Part shown: positions 1 through 7,681 of the stretch, piece after piece
How positions within the stretch are numbered: the stretch's first letter is position 1
Layout of the letters: every line of letters begins with the position of its first letter
Assembly (NCBI RefSeq): GCF_003857055.1
Contig: NZ_QGSZ01000206.1
Location: 1 to 55,170, forward strand
Direction of reading: 5' to 3'
Length of the DNA: 55,170 nt
Origin: Micromonospora inaquosa
GTDB taxonomy: Bacteria > Actinomycetota > Actinomycetes > Mycobacteriales > Micromonosporaceae
Notes under the pieces: model-generated
Database searches by the model: none
What the model was told of the DNA's origin: nothing
What the model saw: only the letters and a program-made list of their open reading frames with translations
Translations under genes and position numbers: made by a program

Positions 1-761
1 CCATGCGCGCGCTCGCCGGCCGCCGCGCGGGTGACGACCAGGACCTGCCGACGCAGCGGGTCCCGCCGGGCGGCGAGGTCACCGAGGAACTCCGCGTGAT
101 CAGCGCACGCCTCCCGCAGCCGCGGATGCGGCTGGGCGTCCACGGCGGCGGCGAGAGCCCGGCTGTGGGAGGCCAGGTCAACCGGTTGCGCGGACACGAC
201 GATCTGCGTCGGCGTCGACAGGCTGTTGAGCCACCGCCCCCACCCCTCGATCAGGGCCGCCTGTTCGCCGGGTGTGCGCAGCGCGAGGTTCACCGTGGTG
301 GTGCCGACGATCGCCGCCCGCGCGCCACCGAGGCTGATCTCCCCGTCGTCGTCGATGGCGTCGGCGGGCAGCCGCAACGGCGCCGGCAGCGCCACCCGGC
401 CGCTGGTGGGGGTCTCGACCCAATCCGGCGTCCCGGTGTCCTCCGCGACGGTGGCGGTGGACAGTGACCGGGGTGTGCGCGTGTAGCGGATCGCGTGCAG
501 CAGCCACACATCCATCGACAGGCCGTCTCGGCGGCCCAGCGCCAGGCCGATGACCAGCCCGCCGAGCACCACACCAGCACCGATGAACACCGGCGCCGGC
601 ACAACGCCGTGCAGCGTGCGCCACGCGGCGTAGAAGCAGAGCGCGCCGGCGGCGACGACCGCCAGCTGGTGGAACGTCAGCCCGTAGGCGACCTTGTCGG
701 GGGCGTCGACGTCGGCGGGCATCCGTGCCCTCATCGGCGCTTCGGGATCAGGCCGGGTCAT
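1..761 (-). CDS. PrgI-family conjugal transfer protein (partial, runs off left edge)
   Basis: This leftward reading frame starts at ATG 761-759, overlaps the stop of the upstream channel gene by four bases (ATGA), and stays open to base 1. The N-terminus reads MPADVDAPDKVAYGLTFHQL, followed by two closely spaced membrane segments (about residues 30-45 and 50-68) and a long soluble region. A short cytoplasmic tail, two helices and the MPADVDAPDK-type opening are what I know from PrgI-like proteins of actinobacterial integrative elements, which sit just before the VirB4-like ATPase. The family name is recognition from sequence, not from a search. The C-terminus and the expected ATPase lie outside the window. 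It is the third gene of the pilin, channel, PrgI operon and is probably translated by coupling to the channel gene. Confidence 0.75.
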   Translation of the reverse strand, partial: MTRPDPEAPMRARMPADVDAPDKVAYGLTFHQLAVVAAGALCFYAAWRTLHGVVPAPVFIGAGVVLGGLVIGLALGRRDGLSMDVWLLHAIRYTRTPRSLSTATVAEDTGTPDWVETPTSGRVALPAPLRLPADAIDDDGEISLGGARAAIVGTTTVNLALRTPGEQAALIEGWGRWLNSLSTPTQIVVSAQPVDLASHSRALAAAVDAQPHPRLREACADHAEFLGDLAARRDPLRRQVLVVTRAAAGERAH

Positions 762-1672
762 CTGATGCTCCTCCGAAGGGTGTTCAGGCCGGGGACGGTG
801 CGGGCGAACTGCTGCACCACGACGACGCGGACCACCGCGCCGAGCATGGTGCTCGTGCTACGTCCGTTCTGGCCCGCCCAGCGGGCCAACAATGTGGGGA
901 TCTTGACGGTGGTCCACAGCAGCACCACCACGACCAGGAGGTTCAGCGTGCCGCCCGGGTCGACGGGCAGGCCGAACACGGGCAGCATGGTCGCCGGGTC
1001 GAGCAGTGTCTGCTGCCCCGCGGTGAGGAAGAACGCCTGCGCCACGGGTATCGCCAGGCATCCGGCGTAGGCGCGCCACCACAGGCGGGCCAGGGCATCG
1101 GTCTGCGGCAGCGCGTGGCAGGCCAGCGCCAGCGGCGCGATGCTCGTCATCACCAGCAGCGCCACGAACCGGCCGATCAGCTGAAACGCCGCCGTCACGA
1201 CCAAGACGGTGATGAGCAGGATCAGGATCAGGAACAACAGCGGAACGGTGCGGTCCTGTGCCGCCGCGAGGTGGGTGCGGATCGCGGTGAACGCGCCGTC
1301 GCCGTCGTAGCCGCCCTCGCTGATCGCCGCGGTCAGGGCGTTTGCGAGATCGATGAGCTGGTCGCAGGCCAACTGAGAGAAGTGCGCCGCGGTGAACCCG
1401 ACGACCAGCCGCGGTAGGAGGTCCTTGACCGTGTACCGGGATTGTTCGTCGCCGCCGGCGACCATGACGAGCACGCCGGCGGCGACGAACGCCAACACGA
1501 AGACGGTGTCCACGATCCAGACCGACCGGCCGGTGAGCGCCTGCACCTGAGGCAGCACGGTGACCTTCGGGGTGGTGAGCAGAATGCCGGTGATGAGGTC
1601 GAAGATCGCGTTGAGGCAGGCCAGGATCGCCGTGGTGAGCCAATCAAGAACATGGTCGAGGACCCATCCCAT
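758..1672 (-). CDS. VirB6/TrbL-like membrane channel protein of a conjugative type IV secretion system
   Basis: A 304-residue polytopic membrane protein. Hydrophobic segments lie near residues 10-35, 50-75, 145-170, 175-195, 210-225 and 245-260. An amphipathic N-terminal stretch (MGWVLDHVLDWLTTAILACL) and the central LVMTSIAPLALACHALP segment are typical of TrbL/VirB6-type inner-membrane components in actinobacterial elements. These proteins form part of the translocation channel. The start at 1672 lies five bases after the stop of the pilin gene, and the stop overlaps the start of the PrgI-like gene, so the three genes form one operon. The basic C-terminal tail is probably cytoplasmic. The family assignment rests on topology, length and neighbours; no catalytic motif is expected. 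Confidence 0.75.
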   Translation of the reverse strand: MGWVLDHVLDWLTTAILACLNAIFDLITGILLTTPKVTVLPQVQALTGRSVWIVDTVFVLAFVAAGVLVMVAGGDEQSRYTVKDLLPRLVVGFTAAHFSQLACDQLIDLANALTAAISEGGYDGDGAFTAIRTHLAAAQDRTVPLLFLILILLITVLVVTAAFQLIGRFVALLVMTSIAPLALACHALPQTDALARLWWRAYAGCLAIPVAQAFFLTAGQQTLLDPATMLPVFGLPVDPGGTLNLLVVVVLLWTTVKIPTLLARWAGQNGRSTSTMLGAVVRVVVVQQFARTVPGLNTLRRSIR

Positions 1673-1677
1673 GACGA

Positions 1678-2058
1678 TCAGCCCCCCACGATGCCCCGGA
1701 CGACCTGCAGCAGAATCGGGGCCAGAACGGCCAGGCCGTAGCCGAGCAGCGCGTTGCGCAGGGCGAGCTTGGCTTTCTCGACCTGCGACGGGTCACCACC
1801 GGCGGTGGCCCAGTACACGCCGGCCAAGACGAGGAAGAGGGTGGCGATGGCGGCCAGGATGCCCATGACCCAGGCCTGCAGGTTGGCGATCACCACCGGC
1901 AGGGAGTTCGCCGCCAGGTAGACGGCGGCGCCCGGATCGGCGAACGCGGCGGCAGGGGCGGCGAGTGAGAGGCCGACGCCGACCAGCGGTACGGCCGCAC
2001 GGAGCGCGAGACGAACGACTCGCGGGATTCGGAGAGTGTGCTGTGGGGTGCGGGACAT
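1678..2058 (-). CDS. VirB2/TrbC-like pilin precursor
   Basis: A 126-residue protein with a long basic N-terminus, a hydrophobic signal segment ending in an AFADPG-type cleavage region near residue 40, and two further hydrophobic helices (about 52-80 and 102-122) joined by a short polar loop rich in GGDPSQVEKAK. This two-helix layout and length match the TrbC/VirB2 pilin class that builds the conjugative pilus or channel. GGGAGGTG lies eight bases upstream of ATG 2058 and is a strong ribosome binding site. It is the first gene of the leftward transfer operon. Its promoter probably lies in 2059-2745, where a TGTGAG/CTCACA inverted repeat is found. Confidence 0.75.
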   Translation of the reverse strand: MSRTPQHTLRIPRVVRLALRAAVPLVGVGLSLAAPAAAFADPGAAVYLAANSLPVVIANLQAWVMGILAAIATLFLVLAGVYWATAGGDPSQVEKAKLALRNALLGYGLAVLAPILLQVVRGIVGG

Positions 2059-2745
2059 TGCGGTTCACCTCCCGCCGCCCCCCGGCCACGAACAGGCGTG
2101 ACCGGGGGCGGCGATTGCTCGAAGCGGTCCGATGGGACCGCCGCCCGGTGCACGCAGGCAGCACCGACCGCGTGAGCCCCGGGAGGAGCTCGTCCTCCCT
2201 CATGGGTGGGTGCGGTCATCAATGTGGTGTCAGCGCATCAACTGGCGCGGCACCCGAGGCGCGCGGATCGCGGCTGCTCGTGTCGCCCGGCGGCGGACGG
2301 GACCGGCGAGCGGTACAGCTCGAAAGGTCCCGCACCCCCAAACCGGGATTTGTGAGCCCTGGCGAACACTCGCCGCGCTCACCCCGGTCCGGGCACGGCT
2401 CATAGCGCAGGTCAGGACCTTTTGACCGCCGATCGCGCGGCCCGCGGGCGAGGATTCACAGCCGGACCGAGACGGGCTGTCTGTGGGGCGGTGTGAGTGC
2501 CGTTGGCGCTCACAGCGCTTGACGCGGCCGCGTCGGTTCGCCCCTTCCGGGTGCTCCAGACGGTGACGGACAGCTTCTGATCGTCGGAGCCGAGGGGACG
2601 GCCGAGCGGCGCCCGCGCGGCAGAAGGTGACGGCGGGGGCAGGTCGGCTGGCAATCCTGCGCCGGTTCTCTCGTCACTCTGCTGCCAGCGCAGCGGGGTG
2701 CCTCCCGAGCACCTCTACTGGGGACCGGTGCTCGGCACGCGGAAA
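2059..2745. other. Non-coding control region upstream of the transfer operon
   Basis: No reading frame here has convincing protein-like composition on either strand. The region holds the likely promoter of the leftward pilin operon and a near-perfect inverted repeat at 2492-2514. It ends at the terminator of the next leftward gene. Confidence 0.5.
2492..2514. promoter_or_regulatory. TGTGAG/CTCACA operator-like inverted repeat
   Basis: TGTGAGTGCC and GGCGCTCACA face each other across three bases (nine of ten pairs match). The arms carry the same TGTGA/TCACA core that is repeated many times at 3685-4292 and again at 4411-4455, which suggests one element-encoded DNA-binding protein acts at all three places. 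Operator function is inferred. Confidence 0.45.
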
Positions 2746-2782
2746 CGGCTGTGGCCCGACGCGGTACGTCGGGCCACAGCCG
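2746..2782 (-). terminator. Rho-independent-like terminator
   Basis: A perfect 16-base inverted repeat (CGGCTGTGGCCCGACG, five-base loop, complement) lies 14 bases beyond the stop of the leftward gene at 2796. There is no clear T-tract, as is common in high-GC actinobacteria. Confidence 0.7.
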
Positions 2783-2795
2783 TGCCGGTGGGCTG

Positions 2796-3674
2796 TCAGG
2801 CGGCTGCCGCAGCATGCTGCCGGGCGGCTTCGCGGCGGGCGGCCGCGGCACGTCCCGCGCGGCGCCGACCGCGCTGCTCGGCCTGCCGCCGCAGTCGCGC
2901 CGTGGTCTCCGGCGACGCGACCCCGGTCAGTAGCCCGTCGGCGAGGGCCTCGGCGACGCGGCTGTCGATGCGTGACAGCCGCATGCGCAGGGCGTCGACG
3001 CTGACGCCATTCCTCGCGGCTATGGGCTCGATCGCCCGTCGACCGAGCCGCACGTCGATGTAGGGCTGCTCGTCCTCGGGGTCGAGGATCCCGAGGGTCA
3101 CCGCGCGTCGGACCAGGAGATCCGGATGCCCGTACGGCACCGGCGGGGTGCGGGAACCGAGGGCGAGGTGCTCGATATCCTGCACCGGCAGGCACTGATG
3201 CTGCTGCAGCCGCAGGTCCCGCCCGGCTCGCCACGCCGCCTTGCACAGGCTCGCGTACGGCGCGGGTTTGGTCAGGTCCGCCCGGTCGCGAAGCGCGGTC
3301 AGGAACCCGGTCAGGATCTCGGCGTCGATATCGGCAGGGTCGCCGGTGTAGCCCTCGCCCAGGTGGGCCGCGTACTGCTGCAGCGCCGGCATCGCCATGC
3401 CGACCGCGGCGACGACCCAGTGCGGCCCGTCGAGCCGGGCGCGTCGGATCAGCTCCCGCCACACCTCGTCACGCGCCGTGTAGGCGCGGGGGTGTCGCAA
3501 CAGCCAGTCCCGCAGCGCGGGCAGCGGCATCACCGGCTGCGGCAGACGCGCGTCGGAGAAGAACGCCGTGCAGTCGAGGGTCAGCGGCGCGGGCTCGCAG
3601 GTCAGCGCGGCGTAGGCGGTCGCCGCCGCGTCGAGGGCGGACGTCGGCCAGTTCGTAGCGTCGGGCGCGCTCAT
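2796..3674 (-). CDS. Conserved integrative-element protein with a sigma-like HTH
   Basis: A 292-residue soluble protein starting at ATG 3674. Residues 1-140 are helical with no known motif. The part around residues 205-240 (RRAIEPIAARNGVSVDALRM followed by RLSRIDSRVAEAL) reads like a sigma-70 region 4 or related HTH. The tail after about residue 255 is very rich in Arg and Ala and could bind nucleic acid without sequence specificity. Position beside the transfer operon, and an apparent single-gene transcript ended by the hairpin at 2746-2782, suggest a regulator or DNA-processing accessory of the conjugative element. Similar proteins are annotated only as hypothetical, to my knowledge. Function is not established. 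Confidence 0.65.
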   Translation of the reverse strand: MSAPDATNWPTSALDAAATAYAALTCEPAPLTLDCTAFFSDARLPQPVMPLPALRDWLLRHPRAYTARDEVWRELIRRARLDGPHWVVAAVGMAMPALQQYAAHLGEGYTGDPADIDAEILTGFLTALRDRADLTKPAPYASLCKAAWRAGRDLRLQQHQCLPVQDIEHLALGSRTPPVPYGHPDLLVRRAVTLGILDPEDEQPYIDVRLGRRAIEPIAARNGVSVDALRMRLSRIDSRVAEALADGLLTGVASPETTARLRRQAEQRGRRRAGRAAAARREAARQHAAAAA

Positions 3675-3684
3675 GTCAACACTC

Positions 3685-4292
3685 CTGTGACAGCGAAGGA
3701 TGCGAATGCCGTCGCCGGCGTTGTCACGGCGATCGGTGGCATCGATTGCGCCACAGAGGGCTCACAGGGTACTGACAGAGCTGCTCACGGCACTGTTCGT
3801 CGCCCTCGGCCTGGGCCTCTGTCAGTGGCTCGCCCGCACGGCGCGCCATCGCCGCTGATCATGGGCATGAGTCTGACAAGGGTCAGTTGGCCTGCCCTGT
3901 GACACCCTGACAGAGCCTGTGACCGCGCTGTTCGGAGGTGGTGGCACAGGCTCACGTCGTGACCCGCGAGACGGCGGGACGACCTCACAGGGACACGCGC
4001 GGCCCGTTGTGACAACCGGGTCGGCTCACAGCGCCACTGTCACCGCTCGCCGGGGACGTCCCGCGCGAACTGCCGACGTACCCGTGACAGTCGCGGGCGG
4101 GCTGTCACCGCTGGACATCCCGCACCCTGTGACAGGCGACGCCGCGCCGATGACAACGGCCCGGCACACGACGCTCGGCAACCTCTCACAGTGCCGGTCG
4201 AGGCTCATGTCCACGTCGACGCTCGAAGCGTTCTTCTTGACCGACGTCGGCACCGTCAGCGCCTTCTGTCAGTGACCCAACGCCACTGTCAG
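3685..4292. repeat. Dense array of CTGTGAC / CTGTCAG / CTCACAG heptamers (candidate oriT, oriV or operator array)
   Basis: About 19 copies of a short motif family occur in both orientations in 608 bases of non-coding DNA between divergent operons. CTGTGACAG is at 3685 and 4127. CTGTGAC is at 3897 and 3917. CTGTCAC is at 4037 and 4102. CTGTCAG is at 3819, 4266 and 4286. CTGACAG is at 3772 and 3907. CTCACAG is at 3761, 3984, 4025 and 4185. GTGACAG is at 4084 and the near-palindrome GTTGTGACAAC at 4006. Spacing is irregular. Clusters of this kind usually bind a replication initiator, relaxase accessory protein, TraB-like translocase or repressor; which applies here is unknown. No convincing gene lies in 3675-4508. 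Confidence 0.6.
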
Positions 4293-4410
4293 AAGGGAGT
4301 AGGGACGAAGCCGGTCCCGTCGCGGTAGGGCGCCTGCCGATGGCTGCCGCCACGTCCCGCGCACCAGGCAGGACGACGGAGATCGGGACAATCCGCTGCC
4401 GGGCCGAGCG

Positions 4411-4455
4411 TTGTGAGCGGTTGTGGGTTCGGCAAGTGTTCGCGGAGGCTCACAA
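4411..4455. promoter_or_regulatory. TTGTGAGC / GCTCACAA inverted pair upstream of the modification operon
   Basis: TTGTGAGC (4411-4418) and GCTCACAA (4448-4455) are exact inverted copies separated by 29 bases, 54 bases before the ATG at 4509. They share the TGTGA core of the neighbouring heptamer array and are probably operator half sites or paired sites for the same protein. Confidence 0.4.
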
Positions 4456-4508
4456 AACCCGGTTTGGGGATGTCAGCGCTTCACGGCGCGGCGCGGAGCC
4501 GACAGCAC

Positions 4509-5438
4509 ATGAGCGAGCACCCGCCGCACCCACACCCGCAGGCCGACCACAGCGAGCCGGCCGACGCCACTCTCATCGACCTGATCGCCGGCGACCCGCC
4601 GGTACCGATCACGGTCTGGCGCACGGCCCGTACCGACGCCGACCCGCACACCATCCTGCCCACCCGTCTGGCCTACCGCCTCGTCGCCGCCTACAGCCGG
4701 CCCGGGGAGGCGGTGGCCGACCTCACCACCGAACACGTCCTCGCACCCATCTGCGCCCAGGGCGGCCGCCAGCACCACCGCGCCTGGTTCACCGACAGCT
4801 CCAGCCTGATCATCGGACCCGCCACCGCCGGCCCGCCGGCACCCACGACCGAAACCAACCCGCTCACCGCGCCCGAGCCGGAGGCCGGCGACGCGCAGGA
4901 CCCGCCCGAGTTGGTCGACTGGTTCGGCGACGACCTCACCGACCCCGACCTGCCCGGCGCCGACGCCACGGTCATCCGGCCGCCCCACGACGGGCCGCTG
5001 GACGCGGCCATCAGCCTGGTGGTCGCCTCCTGGCCGCTGCACGAGGCCGGCACGACCGCCCGGGTCCGCCTCGCCTGGCTCCTCGCTGCCTGCGCGCGGC
5101 TACTGCGCCCCGGCGGCTGCCTCGTCCTCGTCGTCGGCGTCCCCGCCGGCACGCAGCCCACGCCGGAGGACTTCGGACCGCTTGTGGCCGCCGCCTCCGC
5201 AGCGGGACTGGGCTACCTGCAGCACATCGTCGCCGTCGAGGCCGACACCGACGGCGACCAATTCAACTACTTCGGCACGGATGAGGAGCTGCTCACCCTG
5301 GCCCACGCCAACCCCGAGCAATGGTCGGTCGCCCACTTGCGGGTGCACGCCGACCTGATGGTCTTCACCCCGCCCTCGACTCCCGCCGCTGGCGTGGGAC
5401 GGCGCCGTGGCCGCGACGGTGGTGAGCGCAATGGCTGA
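4509..5438 (+). CDS. Methyltransferase-like protein without clear catalytic motifs
   Basis: A 309-residue protein. I chose ATG 4509 because the sequence before it is low in coding character. The N-terminal third (TVWRTARTDADPHTILPTRL, then AYSRPGEAVADLTT) parallels the entry of DNA methyltransferases, where target-strand and motif I elements follow. The usual D-x-F-x-G-x-G and S/D-P-P-Y motifs are not visible. A second recognisable block is the LLRPGGCLVLVVGVP strand-turn seen in Rossmann methyltransferases. The gene overlaps the true methyltransferase downstream by eight bases, so the two are translated together. It may be a specificity or scaffolding partner, or a degenerate paralogue; this is inference. 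Confidence 0.6.
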   Translation: MSEHPPHPHPQADHSEPADATLIDLIAGDPPVPITVWRTARTDADPHTILPTRLAYRLVAAYSRPGEAVADLTTEHVLAPICAQGGRQHHRAWFTDSSSLIIGPATAGPPAPTTETNPLTAPEPEAGDAQDPPELVDWFGDDLTDPDLPGADATVIRPPHDGPLDAAISLVVASWPLHEAGTTARVRLAWLLAACARLLRPGGCLVLVVGVPAGTQPTPEDFGPLVAAASAAGLGYLQHIVAVEADTDGDQFNYFGTDEELLTLAHANPEQWSVAHLRVHADLMVFTPPSTPAAGVGRRRGRDGGERNG

Positions 5439-6414
5439 GCACACCACTGCGGGATCCTTCGGCGCGAGCGAGCCGGACACCGATAGCCCCGCCGTCGGCA
5501 GGGATCACCCGGGCCGGCACCGCGACTACGAAGGCCGCCACCGCGCCGAGGCGAGCAGCCTGTCCGTCTGGGCTACCGCTCAGTCGACCGGCCCCGTCCA
5601 GCGACGCGGCCGGTACGTGCCGGAATCGGTCAAGCATCCCGCCCGGATGCTGCCCGCGATCGCCGCCCACGCGATCGCCGCCTACACCCAGCCCGGCGAT
5701 CTGGTCCTGGACCCGATGTGCGGCATCGGCACCACCCTGGTCGAGGCCGTCCACGCCGGCCGCGACGCCTTCGGCATCGAATACGAGCCGCAATGGTCGA
5801 ACATCGCCGACGCCAACATCCGCCACGCCCACGACCAGGGCGCCAGCGGACGCGCGTCGGTCATCCGCGGCGACGCGACCCGGCTGATGTCGCTGGTGCC
5901 GACGGCCCTCAACGGACAGGTGGCGCTCGTGGTCACCTCACCGCCGTACGGGCCGACCGTCCACGGCCTCGTCCGCCCAGGCGAGCACGGGGTCGTCAAG
6001 TACGACGACCGGTACAACGACGGCGAGGACAGAGGCAACCTCGCCTACCGCGACCTGACCGGCCTCACCGACGGGTTCGCCCAGATCCTGCGCGGCTGCA
6101 CCACCCTGCTACGACCCGGCGGCGCCGTCGTGGTCACCGCCCGCCCGTGGCGCAAACGCGGCGAGCTGGTCGACCTGCCCAGCGCCGTCATCGCCGCCGG
6201 CCTGCGCGCCGGACTCGTGCCGACCGAGCGGTGCGTCGCCCTCCTCGCCGCCGTCCGACACGGGCAGCTCGTCGCCCGCCCGTCGTTCTTCCAACTCCAA
6301 CAGGTCCGCAAGGCCCGCACGTCCGGGGTGCCGATGCACCTCATCGCCCACGAAGACGTTCTGATCTTCACGAAGACGCGCACGCCTGAGGACGGATCCG
6401 GGGTGGTCGCGTGA
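5431..6414 (+). CDS. N4-cytosine/N6-adenine DNA methyltransferase
   Basis: A 327-residue enzyme starting at ATG 5431, inside the end of the previous gene. Motif I is LDPMCGIGTTLVEAV (about residues 92-106), giving the S-adenosylmethionine site. It is followed by the acidic loop of strand 2 (GIEYEP). Motif IV is TSPPYG (about residues 169-174), the catalytic motif of amino-methyltransferases that modify adenine N6 or cytosine N4. LLRPGGAVVVTARPW is the later core strand. Motif I precedes motif IV. The target sequence cannot be read from the protein. No restriction endonuclease is adjacent, so an orphan modification enzyme, for example one protecting the conjugative element from host restriction, is likely. 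Confidence 0.85.
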   Translation: MAEHTTAGSFGASEPDTDSPAVGRDHPGRHRDYEGRHRAEASSLSVWATAQSTGPVQRRGRYVPESVKHPARMLPAIAAHAIAAYTQPGDLVLDPMCGIGTTLVEAVHAGRDAFGIEYEPQWSNIADANIRHAHDQGASGRASVIRGDATRLMSLVPTALNGQVALVVTSPPYGPTVHGLVRPGEHGVVKYDDRYNDGEDRGNLAYRDLTGLTDGFAQILRGCTTLLRPGGAVVVTARPWRKRGELVDLPSAVIAAGLRAGLVPTERCVALLAAVRHGQLVARPSFFQLQQVRKARTSGVPMHLIAHEDVLIFTKTRTPEDGSGVVA

Positions 6415-7277
6415 GCCCACCCACTCACCGCTACCTGTCCCTGGGCGCCGGCGTGCAGAGCTCCACGCTCCTGCTGCTCGCCGCCCAGGGCACGATCCCC
6501 GGGTTCACCGCGGCGATCTTCGCCGATACCGCCTGGGAACCGGCAGCGGTCTACCGGCACCTGGACCGCCTGACCGGCATCGCCGAACAGGCCGGAATCG
6601 AGGTGGTGCGCGTCAGCGCCGGTGACATCCGAGCTGACGCGCTCGACCCACGCCACCGGTTCGCCTCCATGCCCCTGTTCACCCTCGGCCCCAACGGTGA
6701 GCGGGGTATGGCCCGCCGGCAGTGCACCTCCGAATACAAGATCAAACCCATCAAGGCTGAGGTGCGGCGCCGACTGGACTACCCCCACCCGAGGCGCGTC
6801 CCGGCAGGGGTCCGGGCAGAGGTCGCGATCGGGATCAGCCTCGACGAGATCGGTCGAGCCCGCGACTCTGACGTGGCCTACATGCACAACGTGCACCCGC
6901 TGCTCGACGTCGGCTGGCGACGCACCGACTGCCTACGCTTCCTGGCCGAGCACGGCCTCGCGGACACCCCGAAGTCGTCGTGCGTGGGATGCCCCTTCCA
7001 CGACGACGGCTTCTGGTTCGCCCTGCGCGAGCACAGCCCGCAGGAGTGGGCGGACGCCGTCGCCTTCGACCGGTCCATCCGCAACGGCTCCGCCCGGGCC
7101 AACGCGGACGGACACCCCATGCGCGGCCAGTTCTTCCTGCACAGACAGCGAGTGCCGCTCGACGAGGTACAGCTGCGGCCACGTCCTCAACCCACAGAAG
7201 CGCCCGGCTGTGGCCCCTGGTCCTGCCCACACGGCGAGCCGGTGACAGGCGACGCCGGGCGCGGGGAGGTGGCGTGA
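6411..7277 (+). CDS. PAPS-reductase-like (adenine nucleotide alpha hydrolase fold) protein
   Basis: A 288-residue protein starting at GTG 6411, overlapping the previous stop (GTGA). The N-terminal SLGAGVQSSTLLLLAAQG is the PP-loop (SGGxxS-like) of the phosphoadenosine-phosphosulfate reductase superfamily. RRQCTSEYKIKPIKAEVRRR (about residues 102-121) and a SSCVGCPFH motif with a CxxC pair (about residues 189-197) may hold an Fe-S cluster. DndC and related enzymes of DNA phosphorothioation belong to this superfamily, but so do many uncharacterised phage and plasmid proteins. Position inside an operon of DNA methyltransferases suggests a role in nucleic-acid modification rather than sulfate assimilation. 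That link is inference. Confidence 0.75.
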   Translation: MSPPTHRYLSLGAGVQSSTLLLLAAQGTIPGFTAAIFADTAWEPAAVYRHLDRLTGIAEQAGIEVVRVSAGDIRADALDPRHRFASMPLFTLGPNGERGMARRQCTSEYKIKPIKAEVRRRLDYPHPRRVPAGVRAEVAIGISLDEIGRARDSDVAYMHNVHPLLDVGWRRTDCLRFLAEHGLADTPKSSCVGCPFHDDGFWFALREHSPQEWADAVAFDRSIRNGSARANADGHPMRGQFFLHRQRVPLDEVQLRPRPQPTEAPGCGPWSCPHGEPVTGDAGRGEVA

Positions 7278-7543
7278 GCATTGCCCACACCACCACCCCC
7301 CGCATCGGATCGCTGTGCACCGGCTACGGCGGCCTCGACATGGCCGTCGAGCTGGTGCTCGGCGGCCAGCTCACCTGGTACGCCGAAACCGACCGCCACG
7401 CCCGCACCGTCTGCGCCCACCACTGGCCCGGCGTGCCCAACCTCGGCGACATCCGCACCGTCGACTGGACCCACGTCGAGCCCGTCGACATCCTCACCGC
7501 CGGATTCCCGTGCCAGGACATCTCCAACGCCGGCAAGGAATAG
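7274..7543 (+). pseudogene. C5-cytosine DNA methyltransferase, N-terminal fragment (interrupted)
   Basis: Starts at GTG 7274 with a GTGA overlap with the previous gene. It shows motif I (SLCTGYGGLDMAVELVLGG), the following acidic strand (YAETDRHA) and motif IV GFPCQDISNAGK with the catalytic Cys of a PCQ loop. At about 7538, right after Gly-Lys, the sequence departs and hits TAG at 7541. The next part of the same gene resumes near 13001 (RAGIGGEHSSVW, then VFVENVAALL), showing that 5.46 kb has been inserted. Without the target-recognition and C-terminal motifs the product cannot be active. Confidence 0.85.
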
Positions 7544-7681
7544 GCCGAGTTGCTTCTGATGCAACCATTCGACCTTTCGGTCTCAGCGCGGCGGTGCGGA
7601 CATTCTGGCAGGGTTGCATGCTCGTTCGGGTCCGCCGCGCGGGCTGCGTAACCGGCGCATCGATGTTGCGTTAAGCGCAAC

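Noticed and set aside
3..624. Several open frames on both strands at the left edge
   Set aside because: The leftward frame that overlaps the channel gene start and stays open to base 1 has PrgI-like sequence; the others are Arg/Pro-rich shadows.
2412..2654. 80-codon leftward frame between terminator and pilin gene
   Set aside because: Low-complexity composition, no ribosome site, and it overlaps the operator-like inverted repeat.
4340..5284. Long rightward frame overlapping the MTase-like gene
   Set aside because: Extremely rich in Arg, Pro and His, as expected of an out-of-frame reading of GC-rich coding DNA.
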